DNA of 64,000 bases from Chitinophaga pollutisoli (GTDB lineage Bacteria > Bacteroidota > Bacteroidia > Chitinophagales > Chitinophagaceae), in NCBI RefSeq assembly GCF_038396755.1, contig NZ_CP149822.1, positions 2,294,001 to 2,358,000 of the forward strand. The letters run 5' to 3'. Position 1 is the first letter of the stretch. Every line of letters starts with the position of its first letter. The notes beneath the pieces were generated by a model. It made no database searches, was not told where the DNA came from, and worked only from the letters and a program-made list of their open reading frames with translations. Below are positions 47,901 through 55,258 of this stretch, one piece after another. The translations under genes and the position numbers were made by a program.

Positions 47901-48065
47901 CTGGGAAGTCCCTTTTACGGCGACGTTCGCCCCGGGGATGGGCTGCCCTTTCACGTCTGTAATTTTACCTTTGAGGGACTTCCCGGACTGGGCCATCGCC
48001 GCAAATCCGGTCAATAAAAGGACCAGCAACAGTCCGCTCCCTCGGAATAGTTTCCACATACGCAT
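44980..48065 (-). pseudogene. SusC/RagA TonB-dependent transporter, one frameshift
   Basis: Two frames (N-terminal part 47394-48065 and C-terminal part 44980-47397) form one SusC protein of about 1028 residues: signal peptide (FAAMAQS), carboxypeptidase-regulatory-like domain (GKITDVKGQPIPGANVAVKG), TonB-box region (VVVVGYGTQKKGD), plug and barrel ending FVAGINVGF. Unlike the other SusC it has no STN domain, so it is not controlled by a sigma/FecR pair. The break is at the five-C run 47399-47403: SVLKDASAATIYGARAAG should continue GVIIITTKKGK, and one more base in the run restores this. The gene heads the operon through ALDH7. The loss of a single base in a homopolymer, with intact sequence on both sides, suggests a sequence error or a recent mutation. 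Confidence 0.92.
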
Positions 48066-48101
48066 TTTGGTTTTTTAGTTTTTAAGAATAACATGGAGTT
48101 G

Positions 48102-48162
48102 TCCCGGGAACCGCTTGCATAGGTTGAGCAGCGATCGGAACGTGAAATCACGGTTCCCGGGA
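48102..48162. promoter_or_regulatory. Leader inverted repeat upstream of the SusC operon
   Basis: TCCCGGGAACCG (48102-48113) and its exact complement CGGTTCCCGGGA (48151-48162) flank 37 bases, and the right side also contains the dyad CGTGAaaTCACG (48141-48152). The structure lies 37-97 bases upstream of the SusC start, in the likely 5' leader, and may be a regulator site or an RNA fold. Confidence 0.5.
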
Positions 48163-48210
48163 ATGCATTCGTAAAGTAGACCGGAAAAACCAGCGCAGCG
48201 GCAAATGGAG

Positions 48211-48255
48211 CCTCTATCCGTGCCTTACAGGCACCTCTACAAGACCCCTACAAGG
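48211..48255. repeat. Degenerate 11-bp repeats
   Basis: CCTCTATCCGTG, CCTTACAGGCA, CCTCTACAAGA and CCCCTACAAGG follow one another, giving a loose 11-base period and a GTGCC/GGCAC hairpin (48220-48234). It resembles in style, not sequence, the 11-base-period repeat at 16516-16760. Confidence 0.35.
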
Positions 48256-48281
48256 GAGTTAATCAATTGACAATAAACAAG

Positions 48282-49940
48282 TTAGAAATTTTTCAAAAAG
48301 TCAGACAGGCTGTCTTTATGCTCCAGACTGAACGCTTTCCGGAGGCGGTAGCGGGCCATTTCAACGGATTTGACGGAGATATTATTGAGGGAAGCGATGT
48401 CTTTTATGGACAGGTTGAGCCGGATTTGGGCACAGAGGCGGCGTTCGTTTTCGGTGAGGTTGGGGAATTGTCGGAGCAGGTTGAAGAAGAAATCCTTGTG
48501 GACTTCGTTGACGGACAGGTTGAAGTCCTGGGCGTCTTTATTAATGTCGAGGTCGTGCTGGAACTTGTTGACCATTTTATTGAACCGGGCGATATTTTCT
48601 TTTTTGGCGTCGGAATGGATATCGAGGGCGATGAGCTCGTCGATGAATTGCCGGATCATGTCGTTGCGCTGGGAGATGTAGAGCGCGTAGTTTTTAAGAT
48701 CGTTGTCGCGGAATTCGAGTTTGTTGTTGAGGGCTTCTTTTTCCAGGAGGGCGCCTTCGAGTTCCTGTTTGATGAGGGCGCGGCGGACCTCTTCCAGTTC
48801 CTTTTCTTTTTTCTGTTTTTGCCTCATTTTGGAATAGAGGAGCAAACCGATGATAATCAGGAGGATGACACCAGCGGCCAGGGCGTTCCGCTGGAAGGCG
48901 CGGAGCTCTTTTTGGGCGACGAGGGTGATGATGCGGGCATGGTTTTCTTCGGCTTCGCGTTTGAGCTTGAGGGCGGAGATGGCTTCGCTTTTGCTTTTGG
49001 ACAGGATTTCGTTACGGACGCGGGTGTATTCCTGTAGCTCGGTGAAGGCGGTTTTGTATTCGCCGAGGTGTTGGTAGAGGAGGACGGAGTTGGTCAGATT
49101 ATCGAGTAGCTTTTCTTTGCGGGTGTTGGAATTGCTTTCTTCGATGAGGGATCGGGCCTGGGCCAGGAGCTCCCGGGCCTGGGGGTATTCCTTCAGCATG
49201 ATGCGGGAATAGGCCATTTGGTTGAGCACTTCGGCATGAGAGAGCCCGTCGGTTTTCCGGAGGGTGGCCAGCGCCTGGGTGAAGTCGGCGATGGCTTCGG
49301 GGTAGCGGCCGAATTCGTTTTCGCAGATGCCGCGGTTGCTGAGCGCGGTGGCCACCATGCCTTCGAGCCCTTTGTCGCGGGAGAGTTGCAGGGTGCTGTC
49401 GAAATATTTTCGGGCGGTGGCGAACGCGTCTTGCTGGAGGTACACCAGCCCGAGGGCGTTCAGCGACAGGGCGATCCTGCGCGGATCGCCGAGACGGCGG
49501 TAAATGTCGTATGCCTGCTGGTGATATTGCTGGGAAAAATGCGCGTTCTCCGTGTCGTAGAAAATCCAGCCGAGATGGGTGAAGCACCGGGCGCGGGCGC
49601 TGTCGGTTTGCACAAGGTCGAGGGCGGTGTAGGCATAATTGAGGGCCTGGTCGTATTGGTCGTTATACAAATAGCCTTCCGACAAATTCAGGAGGGACGC
49701 GGCCTGCAGGGATGTATTTTCTTCTTTCAGCGCGAGGAGGTAAGCTTCATTGGCCCACACGAGGGCCATGTTGGTGGAGTCCTTATTATAATATGCGGCC
49801 AGTTGGTTCAGGGTGCGGATGCGTTCGGGGGCGGGCATCGATTTGTCAGCCAACCGGGTAGCCAGGCTGTCGGCATTGAATTGTGCCAAAGCAGGCACCG
49901 CCAGGCAGCAGGCCATCATTATCCATAACCATTTCCTCAT
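48282..49940 (-). CDS. TPR-transmembrane-LuxR-type regulator
   Basis: The 552-residue protein has a signal peptide (MMACCLAVPALAQ), about six or seven tetratricopeptide repeats in residues 25-330 (periplasmic; e.g. ALNYAYTALDLVQTDSARARCFTHLG), one membrane segment near residue 365-383 (ALAAGVILLIIIGLLLY), a coiled-coil, and a C-terminal helix-turn-helix (ERRLCAQIRLNLSIKDIASL, then SVKSVEMARYRLRKAF), akin to LuxR/GerE domains. Such proteins are candidate transmembrane transcription regulators of nearby import loci in Bacteroidota. It stands upstream of the SusC operon on the same strand. The frame is open to 50060, but the signal peptide sets the start at 49940. Ligand unknown. Confidence 0.8.
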   Translation of the reverse strand: MRKWLWIMMACCLAVPALAQFNADSLATRLADKSMPAPERIRTLNQLAAYYNKDSTNMALVWANEAYLLALKEENTSLQAASLLNLSEGYLYNDQYDQALNYAYTALDLVQTDSARARCFTHLGWIFYDTENAHFSQQYHQQAYDIYRRLGDPRRIALSLNALGLVYLQQDAFATARKYFDSTLQLSRDKGLEGMVATALSNRGICENEFGRYPEAIADFTQALATLRKTDGLSHAEVLNQMAYSRIMLKEYPQARELLAQARSLIEESNSNTRKEKLLDNLTNSVLLYQHLGEYKTAFTELQEYTRVRNEILSKSKSEAISALKLKREAEENHARIITLVAQKELRAFQRNALAAGVILLIIIGLLLYSKMRQKQKKEKELEEVRRALIKQELEGALLEKEALNNKLEFRDNDLKNYALYISQRNDMIRQFIDELIALDIHSDAKKENIARFNKMVNKFQHDLDINKDAQDFNLSVNEVHKDFFFNLLRQFPNLTENERRLCAQIRLNLSIKDIASLNNISVKSVEMARYRLRKAFSLEHKDSLSDFLKNF

Positions 49941-50006
49941 GGGGGAAAAATAACAAAATTTACGGGATCGATAATTATCTCTGCGAAAGGCGGACCGGGA
50001 TTTTTG

Positions 50007-50040
50007 CATAAAAAAACCGACCCTGAGAAAGGGCCGGTTT
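50007..50040 (-). terminator. Terminator of the ROK regulator gene
   Basis: Arms 50014-50024 and 50030-50040 pair over 11 positions with one mismatch and a 5-base loop; on the minus strand T residues follow (plus A run). It lies 46 bases after the ROK stop codon. Confidence 0.75.
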
Positions 50041-50085
50041 CCTTGTTCACTGTATTTCAATTTGCTATTAGAATGAAGGTTGGTT

Positions 50086-51270
50086 CTATGGTGTAGCGTA
50101 GTTCTCCATGACGAGGGCGGCGGAGCCGAGCAGTTCGGCGTCGTATCCCAGTTCCGAAACTTCCACCGCTGTTTGTGTGGCGAGCCGCGGGATGCAATGC
50201 TCGTTGAGCGCCATCTGCACCGGCGCGAGCCAGAGCCGGCCTGCCAGCGAGCCGCGACCGCTGAGCACGATGGACCGCGGGTTGAGCAGGTGGATCAGAA
50301 TGGCCACGCCACGCCCGATGTGATACCCGATTTCGCGGATCAGTTCTATACAGAATTTATCGCCCCGCGCCGCAGCATCCATGATGATCTCGCAATCTTT
50401 TTCTATTTCACCCGTCGGGAAGTTATCCTGGAGGGAAGAAATTTTCCCGTCCGCCAGGCCTTTCACCGCTTTATCGATCAACACGAGCAGGGATGTTTCT
50501 GTTTCGAGGCAGCCGCTCTTTCCGCAGCTGCAGAGTTTGTTATTATTGAACAGCGGGATGTGGGAGAACTCCCCGGCAAACCCGTTGTTGCCTCTGAAAA
50601 GGGACCCGTTGAGGATCATCCCCAACCCAACGCCCCATCCGATGTTGACTACCATGCTGTTGGCAGCTTTCCGGGCGTTGCCGAACCGGTATTCCGCCAG
50701 CGCGATCAGGCTGGAGTCGTTGTCGATGTGCACCGGCAAACCGGCGGCGGCGGATAAATACTCCACGATACTTTGCTGCTCGGTGCCATCCTGCATCGGG
50801 AAGCTGTAGTTTTCTCCACGGATACCATCGATGAATCCCGGCATTCCGATACCGATCCCCAGGATCCGGCTGCGATTAATTCCTGATTTCTCAATGGCGT
50901 CCACCAAAATGGCGGCCAGCGTTTTGAGCGCGGCGGGATTGTTTTTGAGCGGCAGTTCGTGCTTCACAATTCCACCTACATGGCTGTTGGTAAGGTCCAT
51001 CATGGAGATGCGCGTTACCAGCTGGTCCATGGAAACAGACAATATATAAAGTGCCTTTTTATTAATGGTATATGTAATGGGACGCCGTCCTCCGCTGGAG
51101 GGAGCGTAGCCTGATGGCTCCAGAATGTTCTCCTTTACCAGGTGATTCACCGTCCGGATCGTCAGTGGCAAACTCTTTCCGATGCGTTCGCTCAACTCTG
51201 TTGCAGATAACGTATTCGCATAGTAAATCTCCCTCAGTATCAAACGTTTATATTGCTCGTCTTTTTTCAT
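50086..51270 (-). CDS. ROK-family transcriptional regulator (NagC/XylR type)
   Basis: The 394-residue protein has an N-terminal winged helix (residues ~1-75, KRLILREIYYANTLSATELS, then SLPLTIRTVNHLVKENI), and an ASKHA-fold ROK domain with the phosphate loop VVNIGWGVGLGMIL, the ROK signature GFAGEFSHIPLF and the zinc-binding CSCGKSGCLETE. ROK regulators bind a sugar or sugar phosphate and control carbohydrate genes. It lies upstream of the TPR-LuxR gene and the SusC operon, so it may govern them, and it is divergent from the DinB-like gene. The 268-base AT-rich region at its start carries two near-identical 13-bp direct repeats. Confidence 0.92.
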   Translation of the reverse strand: MKKDEQYKRLILREIYYANTLSATELSERIGKSLPLTIRTVNHLVKENILEPSGYAPSSGGRRPITYTINKKALYILSVSMDQLVTRISMMDLTNSHVGGIVKHELPLKNNPAALKTLAAILVDAIEKSGINRSRILGIGIGMPGFIDGIRGENYSFPMQDGTEQQSIVEYLSAAAGLPVHIDNDSSLIALAEYRFGNARKAANSMVVNIGWGVGLGMILNGSLFRGNNGFAGEFSHIPLFNNNKLCSCGKSGCLETETSLLVLIDKAVKGLADGKISSLQDNFPTGEIEKDCEIIMDAAARGDKFCIELIREIGYHIGRGVAILIHLLNPRSIVLSGRGSLAGRLWLAPVQMALNEHCIPRLATQTAVEVSELGYDAELLGSAALVMENYATP

Positions 51271-51296
51271 GCAGGGAAAGAATCTAGCTCAAGATA

Positions 51297-51391
51297 ATAA
51301 TTAATTTAGAATGAATGCAATACTTCCTAACATTTTTAGAAAGTTTTTGTCTAGTGATTGTAACTAATTGAATATGATATAATTAATTCAG
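51297..51391. promoter_or_regulatory. Direct repeats ATAATTAATTYAG near the ROK start
   Basis: ATAATTAATTTAG (51297-51309) and ATAATTAATTCAG (51379-51391) differ at one base and both contain the palindrome AATTAATT. They lie 27 and 109 bases upstream of the ROK gene in a very AT-rich stretch of an otherwise GC-rich window. They are candidates for autoregulatory ROK operators. Confidence 0.4.
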
Positions 51392-51538
51392 TCAATTTGA
51401 TTTACCATTTCCCGGAAAAGTAATCTTCAAGCGGGATATAATGGAAAACCTTGTCATAAAAGCACCCTCATATTGTCACATGCACACATGAAGGCGCAGC
51501 GCGGGGATGCTTAATTTCGTAGCAACAAATCCGCCGTT

Positions 51539-52048
51539 ATGACTACAGCATTTTTGATGGAAGATCTTCGCAAGTCTACCCGGGAGCTTACGGAAGCCTT
51601 GCGCCTTTTTTCGCAGGAGCAACTAAACCAGGTCCCCTTCCCGGGCAGCTGGACACCCGGGCAGGTGGGACAACATCTGTTGAAATCGGAAACCGGTGTT
51701 ACGGAACTGCTCCGCGGCAATACCCAGCCGGCGACCCGCCAGCCGGATGCGCATCATGAAACTATCCGCTCGCTTTTCCTGGATTTCAATATAAAAATGG
51801 AATCCCCGGAATTCATTATTCCCGACAATCATCCGAAAGACCGCGAAGAATTGATCCGATCATTGGAAGAAAACCGGGAAAACGTTCTGCAAGCCGCGTC
51901 TGAGCAAGATCTCGATCTGCTGCTGACCGACTTCGACATGCCCGACTGGGGGCCACTTTCCGGGCAGGAGTGGCTTACTTTCATGACGGTGCATTCGCGC
52001 AGGCATACGCATCAGCTGCATAAAATCCACCGGCATTTGCAGGGTTAA
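51539..52048 (+). CDS. DinB-family four-helix-bundle protein
   Basis: The 169-residue cytosolic protein matches the DinB/YfiT-like superfamily: a helical bundle with PGSWTPGQVGQHLLKSE (first metal His) and MTVHSRRHTHQLHKIHRHL at the end (two further His of the usual three-histidine metal site). Functions in this superfamily vary from thiol-transferases (bacillithiol, mycothiol) to unknown roles; the specific one is not evident here. It is divergent from the ROK regulator and 38 bases upstream of a small membrane protein gene. An ATG at 51557 is an alternative start. The name refers to the fold, not to DNA polymerase IV. Confidence 0.82.
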   Translation: MTTAFLMEDLRKSTRELTEALRLFSQEQLNQVPFPGSWTPGQVGQHLLKSETGVTELLRGNTQPATRQPDAHHETIRSLFLDFNIKMESPEFIIPDNHPKDREELIRSLEENRENVLQAASEQDLDLLLTDFDMPDWGPLSGQEWLTFMTVHSRRHTHQLHKIHRHLQG

Positions 52049-52086
52049 TTGATGAAAGGCAATAATGGCGGTTCGCCCGCAATCCG

Positions 52087-52398
52087 ATGAATACAGCGTA
52101 TATTCATGAACGGATGCCGAAAAACCGCCGACTGATGAAACTTTTCAAAATATTGCTGCTTGTGCTGCCACTGCTTGTGGCCGCCTTCCTCTTCCTCGAC
52201 ATTCCCCGCAACAATGGCACCGGTGGCGGTTACTACGACCTGACAAATCTGTACTACGCCATTTTTTCAGGCATTTATTATTTTGTCTTTTGCATCGTGA
52301 TGATGGTAAATCTTACACGGGAGCACAAACGACTGCTGGTAGCGTCTATTATCCTGTTCGTGGCGCATGCGGGATACCTGCTCGCCAGCATGGGTTAA
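52087..52398 (+). CDS. Small inner-membrane protein, function unknown
   Basis: The 103-residue protein has three predicted membrane segments (roughly residues 18-40, 55-76 and 83-101: LFKILLLVLPLLVAAFLF, AIFSGIYYFVFCIVMMVNL, LVASIILFVAHAGYLLAS). I do not recognise a family. An N-terminal basic stretch (MPKNRRLMKLF) suggests its N-terminus is cytosolic. It may be transcribed with the DinB-like gene 38 bases upstream. Its TAA overlaps the stop of the convergent gene through TTAA (52395-52398). Alternative starts are at 52114 and 52135. Confidence 0.6.
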   Translation: MNTAYIHERMPKNRRLMKLFKILLLVLPLLVAAFLFLDIPRNNGTGGGYYDLTNLYYAIFSGIYYFVFCIVMMVNLTREHKRLLVASIILFVAHAGYLLASMG

Positions 52399-52841
52399 CA
52401 ATCGTTGTACCGGTAATGCGTATGCTCGAGCGCATCGAGGTAGAATTCTTCTTTGGCGGCGGGAACGCCTTGTTTGCGGAGGGATACTTTGCGGAGGGTT
52501 TTCCCGTCGGGCGAAATCCACGTCCCCGAGAACCCGGACGCAGTGTGCTGGAGTATCAGGACGCCGGACACGCCGGTTTCGACCATGATATACTGCCCTT
52601 TATCGTTGTAATCCACCGCCAGGAGCAGCCACTTTTCGCGGTGGAGATCCTTTTGGTAGGTATAAATCCCCCGGTATTTATATTCCCCGTTGCAAGGATC
52701 GAGGACGCCTTCGAGGAAGAGCGTAACGGGGATTTTACCGTCGATTTCGCCGGTATACAACTGCAGCAAAGGTTTCTCCTGCGCGGAAGCGGTCAGGGTC
52801 ATGAACAACAAGGCCGCCAGGGCGAACATCCGGATACGCAT
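52395..52841 (-). CDS. Small exported protein of unknown function
   Basis: The 148-residue protein has a signal peptide (MRIRMFALAALLFMTLTASAQ) and a mature part of about 127 residues that looks all-beta: short strands such as YTGEIDGKIPVTLFLEG, YKYRGIYTYQKDL and GKTLRKVSLRKQGV, with one conserved-looking ISPDGK turn. I do not recognise the family. The frame is open upstream to 52934, but the signal peptide sets the start at 52841. Its coding end overlaps the small membrane protein gene by 4 bases, and it diverges from the CE15-like esterase gene, from which it is separated by 64 bases. Confidence 0.6.
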   Translation of the reverse strand: MRIRMFALAALLFMTLTASAQEKPLLQLYTGEIDGKIPVTLFLEGVLDPCNGEYKYRGIYTYQKDLHREKWLLLAVDYNDKGQYIMVETGVSGVLILQHTASGFSGTWISPDGKTLRKVSLRKQGVPAAKEEFYLDALEHTHYRYNDC

Positions 52842-52905
52842 GTTATTGTTTTTTTGGGTCGGATAAGATGCAAATGTCTTAAAAATTAGCGTATCTTTTT
52901 TTCCC

Positions 52906-54081
52906 ATGAAAACAGTCACCTTACTTACCGCCATGCTCGCCGGAACGGCCGCTTTCGCCCAGAATTACAACGAGCTGCTCGTTCCCGCCTACTCACTCCC
53001 CCATCCGCTGGTTACCGTTAACCGAAGGCCGGTGAAGAACGTGAAGATGTGGGAAGGAACACGGCGGACGGAAATTCTCAGGCTGTTCGAAAATAACGTG
53101 TACGGACAAATGCCGAAGGACTTCGACAGCATCCGCTTCGAACCCGTGCGGGAAGACGGCGGCGCCATGGGTGGACGGGCCGTGCTGAAAGAAACCCGCA
53201 TCCGGGTGTACCGCGGCGGACAGTCGGTAGCCATCGCGCTGACGATGTTTGTCCCTAAAAACGCTGCTGCGCCGGCGCCGGTTTTCCTGCTTATCAACAA
53301 CCGTCCTAAAAGGAATACCGATCCCGACCGCAAAGAGAAGAGCGCTTTCTGGCCGGCGGAACTGGTAATCGACAGCGGCTACGCGGTAGCGGCGTTCCAT
53401 GTGAGTGATCTCGCGCCGGACGACAAGGCTAAATATTCCGAAGGCGTGCTGCGCATGTATCCCGAACACCTTCGCATGGGGAACGGGATGAAAGCCATTG
53501 GCTCCTGGGCCTGGGGGGCCTCGCGGGTGATGGATTATTTCGAAAAGGAACCGTTGGTGGATGCTAAAAAAGTAGTGCTCGTAGGGCACTCCCGCGGCGG
53601 GAAGACATCGCTATGGGCTTCCGCACAGGATGAACGTTTCGCCATCTGTGTTACCAATTGCTCCGGGAACACCGGCGCGGCATTGGCGCGCCGGCAATTT
53701 GGGGAGCGCATCAGCCGGATCAATTCCGTCTTCCCCCACTGGTTTTCCAGCAACTATAAAAATTACAACGACAAGGAAAACGACCTGCCGGTGGACCAGC
53801 ATATGCTCATCGCCCTCATCGCGCCGCGGCCGGTGTATGCCACCAATGCCACGAAAGACCTCTGGGCCGATCCTACCGGCACTTTCCTCGCATTAAAGAA
53901 CGCCGAAATGGTTTTTGCCCTTTACAAAGAAAAATCCACGCTCCCCGCAACACCTCCACCCCCGGACGCCGCGCTGACAGACGGCATCCTCGGCTACCAC
54001 AACCGCACCGGGGAACATGATATGACGGAATTCGACTGGCAACAATTCATCCGCTTCGCAAACCATCATTTCAACGAATAA
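52906..54081 (+). CDS. CE15-like glucuronyl esterase, secreted
   Basis: The 391-residue alpha/beta-hydrolase has a signal peptide (ending AAFAQ). The nucleophile elbow is GHSRGGK (Ser229), as in bacterial CE15 enzymes (GxSRxGK), and the C-terminal catalytic His is probably His371 (RTGEHDM). LFENNVYGQMPKDFD and LIAPRPVY are typical family stretches. CE15 enzymes break the ester bond between glucuronoxylan and lignin. The expected acidic catalytic residue is not obvious, and the region after Ser229 is CSGNTG rather than the usual ESG-containing loop. It stands alone on its strand. A hairpin at 54090-54110 follows, whose T tract serves the opposite strand. Confidence 0.8.
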   Translation: MKTVTLLTAMLAGTAAFAQNYNELLVPAYSLPHPLVTVNRRPVKNVKMWEGTRRTEILRLFENNVYGQMPKDFDSIRFEPVREDGGAMGGRAVLKETRIRVYRGGQSVAIALTMFVPKNAAAPAPVFLLINNRPKRNTDPDRKEKSAFWPAELVIDSGYAVAAFHVSDLAPDDKAKYSEGVLRMYPEHLRMGNGMKAIGSWAWGASRVMDYFEKEPLVDAKKVVLVGHSRGGKTSLWASAQDERFAICVTNCSGNTGAALARRQFGERISRINSVFPHWFSSNYKNYNDKENDLPVDQHMLIALIAPRPVYATNATKDLWADPTGTFLALKNAEMVFALYKEKSTLPATPPPPDAALTDGILGYHNRTGEHDMTEFDWQQFIRFANHHFNE

Positions 54082-54084
54082 AAA

Positions 54085-54110
54085 AGCCCCGCCGGAGACC
54101 GGCAGGGCGA
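54085..54110 (-). terminator. Terminator of the M1-peptidase/TlpA operon
   Basis: On the minus strand GCCCTGCCGG pairs with CCGGCGGGGC with one mismatch around a 3-base loop; the plus-strand A run just left of it gives T residues after the stem. It stands 25 bases after the last stop of the minus-strand operon. Confidence 0.65.
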
Positions 54111-54134
54111 TTGCTCATTATTACTTTCATCTTC

Positions 54135-55247
54135 CTATTTAATCAAGGCATTGAGTTCTGCTTCGAGATTATCTCCACGGAGACCGATTTTCAACAGGTT
54201 ACCGTTTTTGTCGATCAGTACGGCCAAAGGAATACCGATCACTTTGTAATCTTTCATGATTTTGCTGTTGCGGCCCGCGTCGCCGATGAGCTGCAGCCAG
54301 GAGAGCTGATCTTCTTTTACGGCTTGCTTCCATTTCTCGCGATCGTCGTCAATGGAAATAGAAACCACTTCCAGACCTTTGCTTTTGAATTTGTTGTGCA
54401 TTTCCACCAGTTTGGGATTCTGTTCGCGGCAGGGTTTGCACCAGCTTGCCCAGAAATCCACCAGTACGTATTTGCCTTTGAAATCGGAGAGGCTGAATTT
54501 CTTTCCGTCCACGTCTTCCAGCGTAAAACCAGGAGCGGCTTTGCCTAAACTTGCGTTGACCTCAACGGAAGCGCCCGTCCTTTGCTCGATCATGTATTTT
54601 ACGGTGTGGGTATTCCGTACTTTAGGGCCCAGTTTCTCTGCAAAAGCCAGGAATTCAGCACGCGGGAGTACGCTGAGATATACATTGACAAGGTAGGAAC
54701 CGGCGCCGACATTGGGATGCTGCATCAACCAGTCCATTGCTGTTTTCGCATTCGCCTGTTTCAATTTCCACATTTCCGCTTCAATCGCCTGCTTGGCATC
54801 CGCGTCGCCGACGCTCATCGCTTCCGCCACTTCCGCTTCAAGCTCCGATAGTTTCGCATCGTTTACGCGGAGACCGGCAAGCTCCATATCCATCTGCTTC
54901 CATTCTTCCACGAACGGGCTGCCGGTGATTTCGGCGTCGTCGAAATAGGGGCCTTTGCCGGTAAAGTTGAGCTTACCCGGCTCCACGTATAAGAACATCC
55001 CCTTGGCTTCATTCATATCTTCCCCGATGTGGATGATGCAAGTAGTGCCGCCTCCGGTCATATTGATCGTTTTGGAAAAACTGCCGTCTTTTACAAAGGT
55101 GGAATCCCGGACATCGCCCAGCGGCATCCAGAAAAGCACGCGTTCCCCGTCTTTCATCCCGCCGAGTTTCGCGGTGATCTCCAGTTTTTCCTGGGCATAG
55201 CCCGTTATGCAGGACAGCAGGGCCATCCCGGTCAGTATCCGTTTCAT
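54135..55247 (-). CDS. TlpA-family thioredoxin-like protein with DUF4369 N-terminus
   Basis: The 370-residue periplasmic protein has a signal peptide (ending TGYAQ), an N-terminal DUF4369-type beta domain (residues ~22-125, ITAKLGGMKDGERVLFW), a helical region to about 235, and a C-terminal thioredoxin fold: GKAAPGFTLEDVDGKKFSLSD, WASWCKPCREQ (CxxC active site) and the cis-Pro loop near VIGIPLAVLID. It would reduce or exchange disulfides on the periplasmic side. It is the last gene of the right-hand import operon, 11 bases downstream of the M1 peptidase gene. Proteins of this architecture are abundant in Chitinophagaceae; the partner protein is unknown. Confidence 0.87.
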   Translation of the reverse strand: MKRILTGMALLSCITGYAQEKLEITAKLGGMKDGERVLFWMPLGDVRDSTFVKDGSFSKTINMTGGGTTCIIHIGEDMNEAKGMFLYVEPGKLNFTGKGPYFDDAEITGSPFVEEWKQMDMELAGLRVNDAKLSELEAEVAEAMSVGDADAKQAIEAEMWKLKQANAKTAMDWLMQHPNVGAGSYLVNVYLSVLPRAEFLAFAEKLGPKVRNTHTVKYMIEQRTGASVEVNASLGKAAPGFTLEDVDGKKFSLSDFKGKYVLVDFWASWCKPCREQNPKLVEMHNKFKSKGLEVVSISIDDDREKWKQAVKEDQLSWLQLIGDAGRNSKIMKDYKVIGIPLAVLIDKNGNLLKIGLRGDNLEAELNALIK

Positions 55248-55258
55248 GCGATTGATTT

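Noticed and set aside
51271-51538. AT-rich island as a horizontally acquired fragment
   Set aside because: It contains no gene or repeat border and is the expected size for a divergent promoter region; low GC alone is weak evidence.
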